Shown: positions 33,651 to 46,574 of the stretch, in pieces
Layout of the letters: each line of letters opens with the position of its first letter
How positions within the stretch are numbered: the stretch's first letter is position 1
NCBI RefSeq assembly: GCF_000003815.2
Contig: NC_049986.1
Location: 17,657,991-17,721,990, forward strand
DNA length: 64,000 nt
Direction of reading: 5' to 3'
From: Branchiostoma floridae
Lineage: Eukaryota > Chordata > Leptocardii > Amphioxiformes > Branchiostomatidae
Notes under the pieces: generated by a model
Databases searched by the model: none
Told to the model about the DNA's origin: nothing
What the model saw: only the letters and a program-made list of their open reading frames with translations
Made by a program: the position numbers and the translations under genes

Positions 33651-35466
33651 TTTTAAATCTTCATCATTGCATCAGCCAATATGCATAGAAGCTCTCACAG
33701 AAAGGAAAAAGACTAGTAGATATATCTAGATACATTGTAGACATAACCCTTCTGTCATAGGTGATAGGGCAATAGCACAACAGGTCAACCCTACTCTTCT
33801 TGATAAGTGTGTTGGGTTCTTGGTACATGTATATGTACTAGATACTTAGACTGAACACAAAAAAGCTTCACAAATCATGTAGTATTGACATGCATTTAAT
33901 CAGAAATCTGAACTAACTAATCCGTAAATAGTTCCATCAGGTTGGTAGATCAATTGAACAAAGTCTTCTTTGAGCACAACCTTCTTTCTTTGACTTTGAC
34001 TTTCTTCCGTAAACGTTTTGACGGCTATCTGTAGCCTTTATTCAGTACAAAATAAAGTACTGAAGGCGACATATTGTACTGTTGAAGGCAACAGACAGTC
34101 GTCAAAATGTTTACAGGAGAATTAAAATTTGTTCAATTGAACTAACTAATGTTTCACCTTTTAGACAGGTTTTTGCTTTAACTTACAATGTACTCAGACT
34201 GTAGCTAACATTACATGATAAAATATACATATACAAAGACATACAAAATGTAGGCTATACCATAAGGTGACTCAAAACAATGTACATGTTATAACACATA
34301 AACGTAGGAACCTATTAACAACTTTAAGCTTAACTTCCTTGAAGCTGTTAAGAAGTAAAGTCTTCAAAATGCTGAGAAACATTTAACACAATATCTGTTC
34401 TACGGCCCTGTACAAGGGTTCCTTACAGATTGCACTTGACTTTCCATGGCTGCTCTTTAGATAAAAAAAGAAACACACCACCTGACTACAAGTACATTTA
34501 GGTGATTTGTGTTGCTTAGTTTTTGGAATGCATCAGTCTAGAAAAAGCCATCTGATTGGACAACAGCCCATATGGCTAACAGCTGCCAGAAGATTGTATT
34601 TTCTTAAAATAGAATGATGATTATGTTTTATCCAATGTTGCAGTAATTTTTAAGTAATACATTATCATGATAAAAACAATAAAGGCTTTGTACAGATACA
34701 ATTGAACTACATGTAAATCTACATCTTATTTCTTTCACTATGAAAGTGACTTGTTACTCAAATTCTGTTTCTTGATGGTAAACACTACTACTAGCCTATT
34801 CGAGCTTCAGTTTGTTCCTCGGTTCCTTCGCCACGTTTTTGGAGGAAACAGTTGTTGGGGGACGGATGAATATTATGCATACAGGTGGTATTTGCAAGAA
34901 ACAGAATGTAAGCAACACCACTTTAAATAAGCATATGACACTCACATTCAGCTCCTAAGTATTCCTAACAATGCTTCATTTGTCCTTAAAGATACTAAAT
35001 GACAACATAAATGACCAGAGTACTAGACAGCTCCCACATAAGCTAGAAAAACGTATCATAGAGTCATCAAGATTTTATCCATCTTAGATATTGCTTTGAC
35101 TTGTCTTATAACTTCATTTTCAACACCGTATATAATTCTTTGAGAAGATTCCTTTCATATTTTTACAGCAGTAAATTTCTATCATGTACATATTATTGAT
35201 ACAATTTATTAATCTTAAATCCAGCTCTTTCTTGTAAACCTTGGAATGAAATGTTTAAATGTCTTTAGATCATAGTAAACACTAAAAATCAATTTCCACA
35301 GTTCCACAAAAAAAGTTGTCAGTTTTTTCATGATATGAGAGTCAACTTGGTGGGTAAATGAGTAAGAAAAGTTCATGTAATGTTTGTTGCACTTATTTTG
35401 TACTTTTAATGGCTAATAAAGATGAGTGTGACAACAACATGGACAAGTCTTTATGACTTAACTATT
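33651..35466. other. Convergent intergenic region
   Basis: Between the MIF4GD-like stop (+) and the TTC23-like stop (-). AT-rich, no exon seen. A pair of inverse segments near 34000-34030 and 34095-34125 (GTAAACGTTTTGACG and CGTCAAAATGTTTAC) could be a small old hairpin element. Confidence 0.5.
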
Positions 35467-35603
35467 CTCCAAGCAGACCCTAGGTGCCTTAGAGATAGTA
35501 TCAAAGCTGGCCATGGAGTATAGCCGGCACCCTCTGGTGCCCGTTTGACTCCCTTTGGCCGGCTTTGACACTATCTCTAAGGCACCGTAGGGTCTAATTG
35601 GAG
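35467..35603. mobile_element. Hairpin MITE just beyond the TTC23-like stop
   Basis: AGACCCTAGGTGCCTTAGAG with AGATAGTATCAAAGC on the left, inverse on the right (GGCACCGTAGGGTCT); nearly the whole 137 bp pairs. It starts 20 bases beyond the TTC23-like stop codon, so it would be transcribed in that gene's 3' untranslated region as a strong hairpin. Confidence 0.85.
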
Positions 35604-35622
35604 ACTATGACTTCACAGCTCC

Positions 35623-38600
35623 TCAGAACAATGCAGCCTTAAACCCTCCCAGCTGAGTGTTCCTCCCCACGATGGCTGAGAAGTGCGGCTTCTTGCTGTC
35701 TGTGGACGTTTGCTTGGCAGCTACAGAAGGAGTCCTGTGGGGTAGGGAAACACCTGATAAGTTAAACACAGAACAACTTACTGGAGATGGCAGACTTCAT
35801 CCCTTTAAACATGCCCCCCTGACAGTGTATGGTAATGCTATAAACCCATACAAAAACGAGAATACTAGTAATAAATTATTCCCTCTGAGTGAAGTAATTA
35901 TCATAGTAAATAAAAACAATACAGACAGTGTTATAGAATCGGTGTTGTTCAATACTTTCAGCCCAATAAATTCACTTTAAAATCTATCAAGCAAATTTAG
36001 TACGGACAAAATGAAAATCTTTCTCCGATCAAAAGACAAAACTTTGAACACTAGGGAAAATGTTGAAAAGTTACAATGTATGTGCCTTACTTTGTGATCA
36101 TATCTATGAGCTGCTGTGTTGCCTTTGCCTTTTTGTGCCCGGCACCAAACAGGTTAGACTGGATCATGTGAGCCTGTGAGGAAAAAAACAAGGTTGTTTA
36201 GCAAGTTTTAAAGTCTTTTTTCAAGATCTCTACTTACCAGTATCAAAACAAGACAAAGGCTCTTGGCTTGCTAAACAAAATCTTCAAACATAGTATCCAT
36301 CCATAGCTTGTTTAGTTGTGCTTTTCAATCAGAAAACAAACATTACAGAAAACATAACGCTCTCTCAAGTAAATACATCATGTATACAATTAAGAATACT
36401 AGTCACAAGGCAAAAAGTTCTGTAGACATTATACTCTTGTCTTCACTGTGACATCCCACCATGTCAAACCCTTGCAAGATGGGAACAATGGCGAGCGAGA
36501 CTTAACTGGATAGGGAGTGAGTCAGTGACTGCACTTAAAGTTATGTCAAGAAACACATTCACACTCAAAAAAACAGACTGAGAATGAGAGAGGACACCCC
36601 TGCACCTTCTTGAGGCTCTTGAGTGCCGGCTCCATCTTGCCCTGCGTGAGGCGGATGGTTCCGCTGAGCTGGTACGACTCGGCCACCTCCTCACTGTACT
36701 CACCAAACGCCTCCATCTTGGGGCGCAGGTTAAACCGAAGGGCCTCCAGCGCTTCCTGACAGTATAGAAAAGAGACTTAAATGCCTGACCACTGGAAACT
36801 GTTTAGGGCTTGACAATGAGGTTTTGTAGACTGACTGTATAGGGACTCTATGGAGTCCGACCAGTGGGACAGAGCTCCTAGAGTCGTAAATATAGTCAGG
36901 ATAAATGTAAATGTAAATGGTAAACATTAACTATCTAATTAAGGATACCACAACTCACAAAGCCATATATAGGGGATGGATGATTTGGCAAATGAAGGAA
37001 AGAATTGATGATTGAATGCAGTGTATCTATGTGATAAATGGATGTCTTGAGGAATGGATGGATGGGAGGTACCACATCCTATATATGAAAGCCCCATATA
37101 ACACCTGAGTACAAAAATAGCAGCACAAGGCTGATCTCCAGGCAGATCTACCAGTGGCATAAGGAGTCTAGCTGGCCAAGGAGTGTTTTGTGGCTCAGAA
37201 CACTCCTTGACCAGCTAAACTCCTTATACCCCCCTCACATTAGGCGAAAATCGATCGTAAGACGAGTCTGTGAGCTCTAAATTACAAGGAGGCATGAGCC
37301 TGCTGCCGACGAAGAAATGGCAGAGTTCCCCCCTTCCCATCAGGGTCATGCCTCCTCGTAATTTAGAGCTCGCAGACTCGTCGTCCGATCGATTTTCGCC
37401 TAATGTGAGGGGGGTATTATGCCACTGGTAGATCTGCCTGGAGATGGCATCACCCAGACTGCACAGCTGACCTCCTGTTTGCCCAGTAAAACAGACGAAA
37501 GTTGACTGATAGTGGTACACAGACTACACACATCTAATTACAAAATTAATGGCACAAAAGGCAGCACATAGAGCGCTCAGCTGACCTCCTGTTTGCCCAT
37601 CCTGACCAGCAGCCTGCTTCGCTCGTCCTGCACCCGTAGTGTGTCCGGGTGGTGCGGCCCGTACGCCACCTGGTAGATACCCAGGCACTCTTCCAGGTAT
37701 GTCTCCGCTGAGGCTGCACAGTACAGAACAACAGATGAAACTTTACTGCTGGATTAAAATAATACGTACGCAAATATAGGCAGCTTACTGAACAATGTCG
37801 TGTAATACATGTATGTTCTTGGGCTGCATTTTTAGAATTGTTGTGAAGTCTGCAGCTCGGGTGCCTTAGGAGAAATTGGGCTAGGATATGGTTTCTAGTC
37901 AGAATCATTCGTCATTAGTGAAACTTGGGAGAGAAAAACAAAAGACACTTTTACCCATTAGTTGGATCTATTACATTTTCATGACATTTTTGACTGGAGG
38001 AATTTGCTTTCATTAACTGCCTAAACCAAAAGCTTTTGTGATGTTCAGTCCTTCTGAGGAAAATTCTACTCTTTTCTATTTTTTTAATCATAGTTTATGG
38101 TGCATTTTTACAGACTTGCACCATAGATAATCAATGATACTTGTCTGAGAATATACTGTACCTTCTCCCTCAGCAATGTTAGAGGCTGAATACGCCATGG
38201 CCAGAGCGTGCGCCGTTCTACCGATCTCCACACTCCCCGACTCGTAGCTCACTCCAGAGATAGAGTGGGCCTGTAGGAAGTACTCCACAGCTCTGTCATG
38301 ATCAGTGTCGTCTCCCTTACTCTGCTCTATCTGGGCACTTGTTAAGGATGAGGCTATAAACATGGATAACCCAACATATCCAAATCACAGAATATGAATA
38401 AGATTTTGTGTCAAACCAGACAGTCACTCAAAGAATGAATGAATACCGGTTGTACAATACAGATGAAGACTGAGTCCTTAACAAGGTAACAATTTGAAAA
38501 TGATACTGAAATTGATAGGATCAAAAAATTGGCGTGACAACCCCACTCCACTAGTAACTATTGATTCAGGAGAACAGACATTCATAATAAAGTTATTAAA

Positions 38601-41600
38601 GGAATGTAGGAATTGGAGCTTCAAGTAGTGATGAACAAGACTGTTTGACATCAGCTTTACTGAAATTTCCCCATCTCAAATTTTCTACACTGAAGACAAC
38701 TGTCAGGTTTTATGGCTAAATACACCTTTCTCACGCGTTGGCCATCATAGATTGAAGAAGAGGTCAATGAGGCAAACAAACAAAACTTATTTCTAAAATC
38801 AGCTCCCATTTAGTTTTTCCCTAGACCACACAAATTTTCACAATATAAGATCAAATAATAAATATTATAACCAGTGTTATGCAGTGAAATATGTAGCAAT
38901 TTAGACTCGCGTACTGATCCCATATTCCCTTAAGAGAGGCAAAATAAAAACATAATGATGCAAATATTTGACGGACCATGCAGCCATTATCTTATTGGTC
39001 AATTTTCTAATTTCCATGCTATCATTGGTTGAACTACTTATTATGATGGACAGTCTTTTGTTTGCCTCATTGAACTCGTTTTAAATCTATCATGGCCGCC
39101 GCGTGATTGGTTACCAAATTTGTCTCAGACTCCTGATAAAGTTGGATCATTACATGAAGATGAAGATGACCTGACTAATAATAAAGGATACCCTTCCCAG
39201 GTCCTGGTACACAGGGATCAGCTGCACACTGTCTTCTCCATGGTTCTCCTTGATCAGATCCTCAGCCTAAACAAGACAACATCTTAAAGTCTAAGAATTT
39301 CACATAATCAATAAGTTGATATCCTGACATCTACACAGCAACAACATTCAGAACCTATTTCCATTTTTAACCAAACTTCATATGATACCAAGATGAAAAT
39401 AATGTTTTACTATATGTGAAATACTAACGGCACTGAACTTTAATCCAACGCAACTTTAATCCAACACTTTTCAGAACCCATCTGTCAGTCAAAAACTAGC
39501 TCCGGTATGCAAATTCTTTTGAGTGCTTTACAAAACCAGTAAGGTATACGACTTAAAACCTTGTAAGTTTGAGCTCACAAAGATCGCATGTTGCAGCGAC
39601 AAGTTAATCAATCTTCTGGTATGTTTTCATGCTGTTAATCAAGCTGTGGGAGGAGGGCAGCGACTGTAATTTCAAGCAACCCTACTCTTCGTCCTCACAT
39701 TACACATTAATCATCACAGTAAATATAGCGAAATATCAATAAACTGTCCATCCAACACAACCAACATGCCTTGAAGAGTCCCTCTTTAAAGTACAGGGCC
39801 AGGCTTTGTTACACAAATTCAGTGGAAATCCGAACACGCGCCATTTTGAATCATATTTCAGCACGCCCCTTCACCCCTATTTTTGAAAATGATCACATCC
39901 AAAGGCCAGTAGGACGGATCTCACTGGCGATACCAACAGCCCCACCTGGGGGACGTATTGTAGGGAGTTTGTACTACATGTTTTGCGAGTATATTTTTTG
40001 GGAACCATTCACAAACAACGTATTTTGCCACCATTTGCTAACCAAACAACGGATAGAAAGTTTCATAGAACGTCATAACTGTGTAGTAGAACAGCAGAAA
40101 GGATTTGCCGCTGGTTGATGCATTTTGGGGCCGTGTTTTGATCGCGGCTATCAGCAGTTTACCGACATGCCGATTTGCCAATTTAACCTAGAGTAAGTGC
40201 CTGCCGATTGATACAAATTTGTTGTTGTAAATATGAAATCCATAGATAAACAGCCTTGTTATATTATTGTGTTGGATTAAAGTTCCACTGGGAATAGAAT
40301 CCCAAAGGACTTGCTATCAGTTACACTGTCTTTGAAATGTTATTTTCTCGTGACACAACAGAAAGTGGCAGACCAATGCATGTGTAGCAATGGCCGGGGA
40401 AACATAGTAAACAATGCACTAAACAGTTTCCAGAATGCGCTAAGGCCATACCAATTTAATTTGTTGGTTCTCGGATTTTTTCAGAAAAAAGTTGGAGCGA
40501 CAGGGCGAAAAAAAAAAAAAAAAAAAAATGCAACAAGTCTGGATTCAGGTCCAGAGTTTCAGGTTGGTAATTCCAGACCTGAAACCATGGTATATGTGTG
40601 GCAGAATACTTATCCAGTTACAATTACATGAAAAATTTGCATGTAAGCATACATTTTATATTTAATTTCAACAATACAAATGCAAAATAATGTGCAGTAT
40701 TACAGAAGTACACACAGTAATAAAGCTTAACAGTTGTAATAAATCATCATAGTAAATCATTAACAACATTAAAAAACTTTTAAAAAGGTTGAAAAACTTT
40801 TTCAGCATAGTATAATGTCTAATGTATGTTAGCAACAACAACAAGAAAATGACTTCATTTCACCCAAAAAATAAAAGAGTGCCTGAAACATCTGATTCAT
40901 TATTCTCCTTGTGAAAGCTGCAGTTTAAGCAAAAAACGCTAGAGGCGTGCTCATTTGCATGAAATTGCATCTCATTTACATACTTGTGACTGGCTACATG
41001 GCGGCCATTTTGGTTTGCCGAATCGTCATTTTTCAGCACAAATTTCACGATCTATTGGTGGTTTTCGATGATTTACAACACAAAGGAAAACATAAGCAGG
41101 TGATAGTTGTTTTTGCATGTCCAGTACTTGTTTCAGAAGTTTTGTTTAACTGAGCCGAAGTTTGTCCAGCAACTTGTAGGTACCATGTAACTCTCACGAA
41201 CATGCAAATGAGTTCTCATGAACATGCAAATAACCTCATGGATTTTTTTTTTTTTTTTTTGAAATTGGGAAAAATAGAAGCGGCGATTCCGAGAACCAAC
41301 AAATTAAATTGGTATGGCCTAAAGCCCGCTTGTTTATTCATGGTTCAGTTTGGAATTTGCTGGAATGTGTTGGATTAAAGTTCAGTGCCGTTACATGCAT
41401 TACCTTTTCCATGAATCTTGCTGCCTTTGATGGGTTTTTGTCAGCAAGGTACAGCCTACAACGAAAACATGAAACATGATTACAATTCAATGAGGAGAAA
41501 TTATTCAAGGAAATTCCTAACATCAATATAAGGAGGGAAAGCAGTACAAACAGCACAAAAATAGCAGGCACAGTGATTGCTGCAGTTCATTACAGCATGA

Positions 41601-44600
41601 TAGGTGGCGCTGTGGTAGGAAGTGTTTTCTTTTCTGTTAACATTGATATATGAATCAACAAACAGGTACATTAAGCTCAAAATTCATTTAAGGTGTACGG
41701 AAAAAATGGGTACTACACACATCATTAAGATGTCACCCTTACTTCATCTCTTCAGAGCTGGAATCTGAAATTCTATAGCTATTAAACTTAGCTTACAGAG
41801 TTTTTGAATTATAACAAAGGTTTTACTAATAATGTTTCTGATACTTAAACATTAAGAATAAGCTGCATACTAAACTGAGTATGCAGTATTTTGTATATCC
41901 ATATTTGAACATGATTGTATATAACCCCACATAAATGTATAGATTAGATGCACCGGTACAAGCAGTCATAAATTAGGTACACAGCTCCAATAATACACCC
42001 AGAATTTTGAGCCTACTATGTTGAACCCTGAAATGTTCACTTACTTCCCCTGAGCGATGGCCACCCTTGTCTCCAGGTCTGTCTGCTCCAGACTGTTGAG
42101 CCCCGGCACCTTAAGTCTCTCCTCACACACCTTAGAGGCTCTGTTTAAGGAGTGCTCTGCCTCACGGAATCTTAAAGTCCAGTTAAGGAACAAGTGGAAG
42201 AACTCTCAGGAAAATTATGTACCGGTAAGCCATATCCTTTTATCACGGATGTTAAAAAAACAGATCGTGTAATATTACATCACATAGATGTGATCTACAT
42301 ATGTTAGGTGAAAACACCTCCAAATATAAAGCACTTAAGGTATATAACTGTTACATTGTTGTACTCATAGTTTTCCCCCATAAAATTGAGGATTGTACTA
42401 GTATGTTTGCTGCCCTCCACATTGTTAGAGTAGTTGATGGTTCCCTACAGTTGTATCAGCATAAAAAAGTATGTTAGGCTACATTGCAGCATCTGCACCA
42501 CAGTCTACTTTTCTCATCAGGCAACTGCTGCATACATGTAAGTAGTCAAAGTACTGCATCATCAGGCATATTCATTGTGACCCAAGTAACTTATACTGTA
42601 TCACTCTGATAGATTCATAGTTCAGCTTACTGCATCAAGACGAAAGAAAACATCAATCAATACTTCATTGGTGTAAATTGTAGCCAATACAGTGTTATCA
42701 CAAACGGTTGTGAAGCTATCAGTAAGAAGGATACTTTTTCTGCGATGTGAGCGCCCTCCCCAGGATGAGGTGCATGTTTACGAGGACCTCCAGGATCCGT
42801 GCCTTGGTATGGCTGGAGTGGGATGTGTGCACACCTCCCAGCAGGATGGAGCGGGACATCTCTGCATGCTGCTGGGCCTGGGGAGCCAGTCCTGTGATGT
42901 GAAGAAGAAATTTGCGTACGTTAAATGCTTGAAAACATTCATGCCTCAAGTGTACATGTAATAGCAGGTTTACTCTGGGAAAATCTTCCTCACTTGAATC
43001 AGGTGTAAAGGAGTATCTATTCTAGTTTGGTGTGAGTTTTGTCAGCCCTCATGGAAAGGGTCAGGGTGACTTTCTGCTAGAACTTGATGATGACAGGTTA
43101 TCTAAATTTGGTGGAAGGCTGACAACAGTGGTGGTCAAATCTACATGGCCAAGGCAGACAGATGGCACAGAACATACACATACCTCTGAGCTCCAGATAG
43201 CCTGCTGCTAAGTTGGTGTGTGCCTCTGCAAGTCTCCAGTCACCATCTCCATACACTACCCTGGACAGGGCCGTACACCTCACTAACTCTGCTATACACT
43301 CATCCACCTGTAATAAACATTTATTTATTGCTCACAGATAGCTTAACAGTGGCAGAGATATACAAGCTAGACCATCACTTTCTGAATGTAACATGGGGTA
43401 GAAAATTTCCCGAGCAGCCTCCAGGCTCGTAACCCCTGCTTCGCCTATTGGATCAGTTAGTCAAGCTTGCTGAAGCTTGATGTTTCTGACTTAGGGAGAA
43501 GAGATGTTGCCACAGTGAGCATAGTTCAGTGCCTATAGAAGTGGTCAATGGCCTTACACTGAGCAAACTCGTTAAAAAAATGTGAAAACTTAGCAAACTC
43601 GTTGATAAAAACATGTGAAAACTTTTTCAGACTTTCTGACACACACACGCACACATCAAATATAAATCATGTACCTTTTTGTCACTCCTATACTTCTTGG
43701 CTCTCCTCTCAGCCTTCCTAAGCAGCTCTGCAGGTGGTGTCATGTCCACCCCGTTCACCAGACGTTTCTTCTTACGCCTGGTTTTGCGCCGGGTGCTTGG
43801 GGGTCTCTCGGAGTCAACTTCCGACTGCCCAGTCTCTGTTTCCTCCTCACTACAGATTTTACAACAAATCAGGACCTCAAATTTAGACCAATCTATTTTG
43901 CCAAACATATCCTGGTGCCCACTCAGATAGAAGATAGGCGGTCACTTCAGACATTAACCTATTGGTAGCACAAAGCATAGCAGGCCTTCCTGACTTTATC
44001 TTAGAGCATCTTATTCTTAGCCTTAAATAAAACATAAATTCCTGAATTTAGAATGCAGAATTAAAACACATGTATAACGTTAAACCCCACGTATACACTC
44101 CTAAAAAGTTTGCATTTCTATGTTTTTCTAATTCTAAGTAGTATCCAAATTCCCCATGCAGAAAATTCTGAAGTGTTTTAGTAGGGGTGCAGAAAATTCA
44201 GGTTCAGGTCCAGTTCAGGTCCAGGTCCAGGTACGAACCTAAACCTGGATCTGATTCAGTATGTGAAAACTTGTGAATAGACGATACTCAAAACAATAGT
44301 CCATTTTGCAACAAAGAAATCTGTTTTGTGGAGTATTTGACTCTCACTGGCATTATAAAATCCTACAAGTCTAACTGCCTCTGTTCTGTTGATTGTAAAA
44401 CTTGGTAAAAATGACTATAGACTCTACCCTCAACAGGTTAGCCCCCAAACTTGTGAATGCCTGATCATATTATAATCTGTTCATTTTTCAATAGGTCCAA
44501 CATCCTGTCCACCAAATTTTTTCAGGTCCTAGTTTTTGGTGTTACCTTGGTGAGTCCCTGACCGTTGATTGGTCGTCTCCATGTTGTGAGGGTGAGGGAG

Positions 44601-44712
44601 GGGGTTCTGCTGTAGGGATGTCCACTATGGGGATAACAGGAGCCGGAGTCACCACAGCAGGCGGCTCCTCAGGCTCCGGATCACTCGGTGGGAAATCATC
44701 AAAATCTGCCAT
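35623..44712 (-). CDS. TTC23: Tetratricopeptide repeat protein 23-like
   Basis: Twelve coding exons in transcription order: 44712-44546, 43849-43675, 43307-43184, 42891-42735, 42170-42045, 41455-41404, 39266-39192, 38330-38162, 37713-37586, 36755-36606, 36173-36091 and 35734-35623. Phases agree throughout and the sum is 505 aa. In vertebrates TTC23 is a TPR protein of the primary cilium linked to Hedgehog signalling. Matches to remembered human TTC23 include RVVYGDGDWRLAEAHTNLA, YFLQAHSIS, EAFGEYSEEVAESYQLSGT and FGAGHKKAKATQQ. Its N-terminus is acidic and proline-rich (MADFDDFPPSDPEPEEPP) and exon 2 has a lysine/arginine run (RRKTRRKKKR), making it about 60 aa longer than the human protein. 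Some donors are weak (GTATCC after 42735, GTCAGC after 37586). Exon 8 start (CAG before 38330) was chosen for phase and for the IEQSKG match. Confidence 0.88.
37136..37446. mobile_element. Hairpin MITE split by a second element (outer)
   Basis: The left part, 37136-37226, and right part, 37420-37446, are halves of one hairpin: CTCCAGGCAGATCTACCAGT... on the left and ACTGGTAGATCTGCCTGGAG on the right, with an inner stem CCAAGGAGTG/CACTCCTTG. The right arm is interrupted at TTA by the element at 37227-37416. It lies in the TTC23-like intron between exons 37586 and 36755. Confidence 0.85.
37227..37416. mobile_element. Hairpin MITE nested inside the one above (PIF/Harbinger-like)
   Basis: Ends TACCCCCCTCACATTAGGCG and its inverse, flanked by TTA (37224-37226 and 37417-37419). 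Interior arms GAGCTCTAAATTACAAGGAG and CTCCTCGTAATTTAGAGCTC resemble the element at 19610-19799. Confidence 0.88.
37460..37482 (-). repeat. Intronic copy of TTC23 exon end plus donor
   Basis: CAGCTGACCTCCTGTTTGCC (+ strand) repeats 37579-37600, which is the end of exon 37713-37586 (GKQE) with its GTCAGC donor. Short (about 22 bp) but exact. Confidence 0.65.
39427..41391. mobile_element. DNA transposon-like element in TTC23 intron
   Basis: Ends ACGGCACTGAACTTTAATCC and its inverse GGATTAAAGTTCAGTGCCGT, each followed outside by TA. A third GTTGGATTAAAGTTC is at 40270-40284. The 1.97-kb body has no transposase I recognise and contains the element at 40444-41319. Its right end is only 12 bases from the splice donor after exon 41455-41404. 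Confidence 0.75.
40444..41319. mobile_element. Nested element with TAA duplication
   Basis: Ends GGCCATACCAATTTAATTTG (continuing TTGGTTCTCGGA) and the exact inverse at 41287-41319. TAA lies on both sides (40441-40443 and 41320-41322). This is PIF/Harbinger-like in target choice. A run of about 20 A lies at 40510-40529. Confidence 0.82.
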
Positions 44713-45027
44713 GGCTGGCGGTTTCTGAAGGGAGTACATTCATTGAAATTGAACTTTATTTTAACACCACTTTGCACATAAACAGCAGAACATTTTAATA
44801 GTCTCATTATCAAAATCGACGTTATTACACATTAACGTTAACGTTAGATATTTAAAATCACAAGTACAAAAAACAAATTTGCAGCATTTAGAACAATTAA
44901 CCGTATTATGTTGCTGAGCTCCTAACGTACATAAGACTTGCACTGCACTTGAACATCTATATTTCTTTAGATTCAATTTGATCATGTTGATAGTTACAGG
45001 GTCGCGTAGCGAATCCCTGTATTGTTT

Positions 45028-45120
45028 CTTTAGCCATCCATGGGTGCCGCCATGTTGAATTTTGACAATCCATGGGTGCCGCCATGTTGAATTTTGACGT
45101 CACAATCAGTGACCAATGGA
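45028..45120 (-). promoter_or_regulatory. Putative TTC23 promoter: tandem YY1-like sites, CRE, CCAAT
   Basis: Two tandem copies of CCATGGGTGCCGCCATGTTG (about 45037-45056 and 45071-45090; GCCGCCATNTT is YY1-like), a perfect cAMP-response palindrome TGACGTCA (45095-45102) and CCAAT (45113-45117). It lies 320-410 bases upstream of the TTC23 ATG. No TATA box seen. Inferred from motifs only. Confidence 0.5.
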
Positions 45121-46574
45121 CTGTTCTGTTTCCAGTGACGTTACGAGTTTACTTATATATCATTTATTACTTATTATATTATTTATTCATTACATCTCTA
45201 TTACTTATTCACAAGCTTCCATTATCTAACCATCATGATGTCAAGCTATATAAAGGGGCTAGACTTTTGTGCACTTTGGTTTGTGGGTTTGTCAAATTGT
45301 GCCAAAATGATATTAAATAACGTTTGGTCAAGACTAAAGGGCTATCAATACGTAAGGACAAAGATGACTTATTTTTCTGATTTGACAGAATATATGTTGT
45401 TATTCCATTTGAATAGATAATTGCTATAATTGCTAGGTAGCGTATCTTTGAGGGAGCTCATTATCATAATTTCAGCAAATGAAAATTACCAATGCAGCCT
45501 TACTGTTAAATGGTAGGTGTTTAATATTTTCGTCAAATCTAATTGATATCATTAAGATTACCATGAGATGTGAAATTTATGCAAATGAGGCAATAATTTG
45601 CATATCAATTTCAAAATTATAAAAAGCCATTACACTTTTGATATTCATACCATATGTTCCTTAAAGTAGAGAGGAATGTAGCAACATGTTAATTATGCAA
45701 ATTTTTACGATCATCTGCATAATTTATCCAGGCAGTAAAATAAGGCAAGCTTTATCACGTGCACTGTTTTCTGTTTGGTCGAGCGTCCCTTGCACCTCGA
45801 GTGTACGTGTGTCTCAAGTACTTAGAACTTGCTGAATGAAGGGGGTTGTTCTGGCGGGGCTAGTCCATTTCTTATTGCAGAAGGGACTGTTTAGGTGGGC
45901 CTGTATATGTTCACACCTGCCTTTTATCATTACCTAGCTAGAATTTCACCTGGCATAAATTACACTTAAAAGCGACCCTGTGTGTATGTGTGACAGTACA
46001 CATATTTATCTCTAGTTCTATGTTTACTTCTGCCCCCCCCCGCAAAAAAAACAATATCATCGCTAAAAAAAATAACGACACCATTTATGACATAATTCAG
46101 CAGCCTAAAATAGTCTTACCACACCTTACCTTATGTATATACTGTCCTGCCACAGGAAATTGGCTCCAAAATTGCTTTATTAAACGATTTGCAGGAAAAC
46201 TAGTCCATTTGTGTCTGTGCTGAGCGTCCAAACATCAACTATGACAACTGCAACTCTCGTCACCAGGGTACTCTGTATTACAGCACATGGTTAACAAAAA
46301 TCAACTTTGAACTTTACACTTTGGCATAACTCTCGTGCCCAAGCATCTCCCTTTTAGGGACTATACATTATTAGTTTATTCTAGTTATCGTATGTCTATG
46401 ATTCTCTGGTAAAAAGGTAGCAGTCAAACATAGCAGATTTAGATGTACAATGATATTTCATGTTCTTTTATTATTTTATGATCTTAAGGTTTTCTTGTGA
46501 GCCAAAAACCTTCCTTGCGATCCACCCCCTGTAACCTTATGTACGTTCCCTTGCAGGAAAAATGGCGCGATCGC
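45121..46574. other. Intergenic, nothing recognised
   Basis: AT-rich sequence between the TTC23 promoter-like segment and the large inverted repeat. Several ATTATGCAAAT/ATTTGCAT octamer-like motifs occur near 45580-45730, but I see no gene. Confidence 0.5.

Noticed and set aside
39771..40118. 115-codon open frame within the TTC23 intron element.
   Set aside because: No transposase signature, no splice support, located in a non-coding element body.
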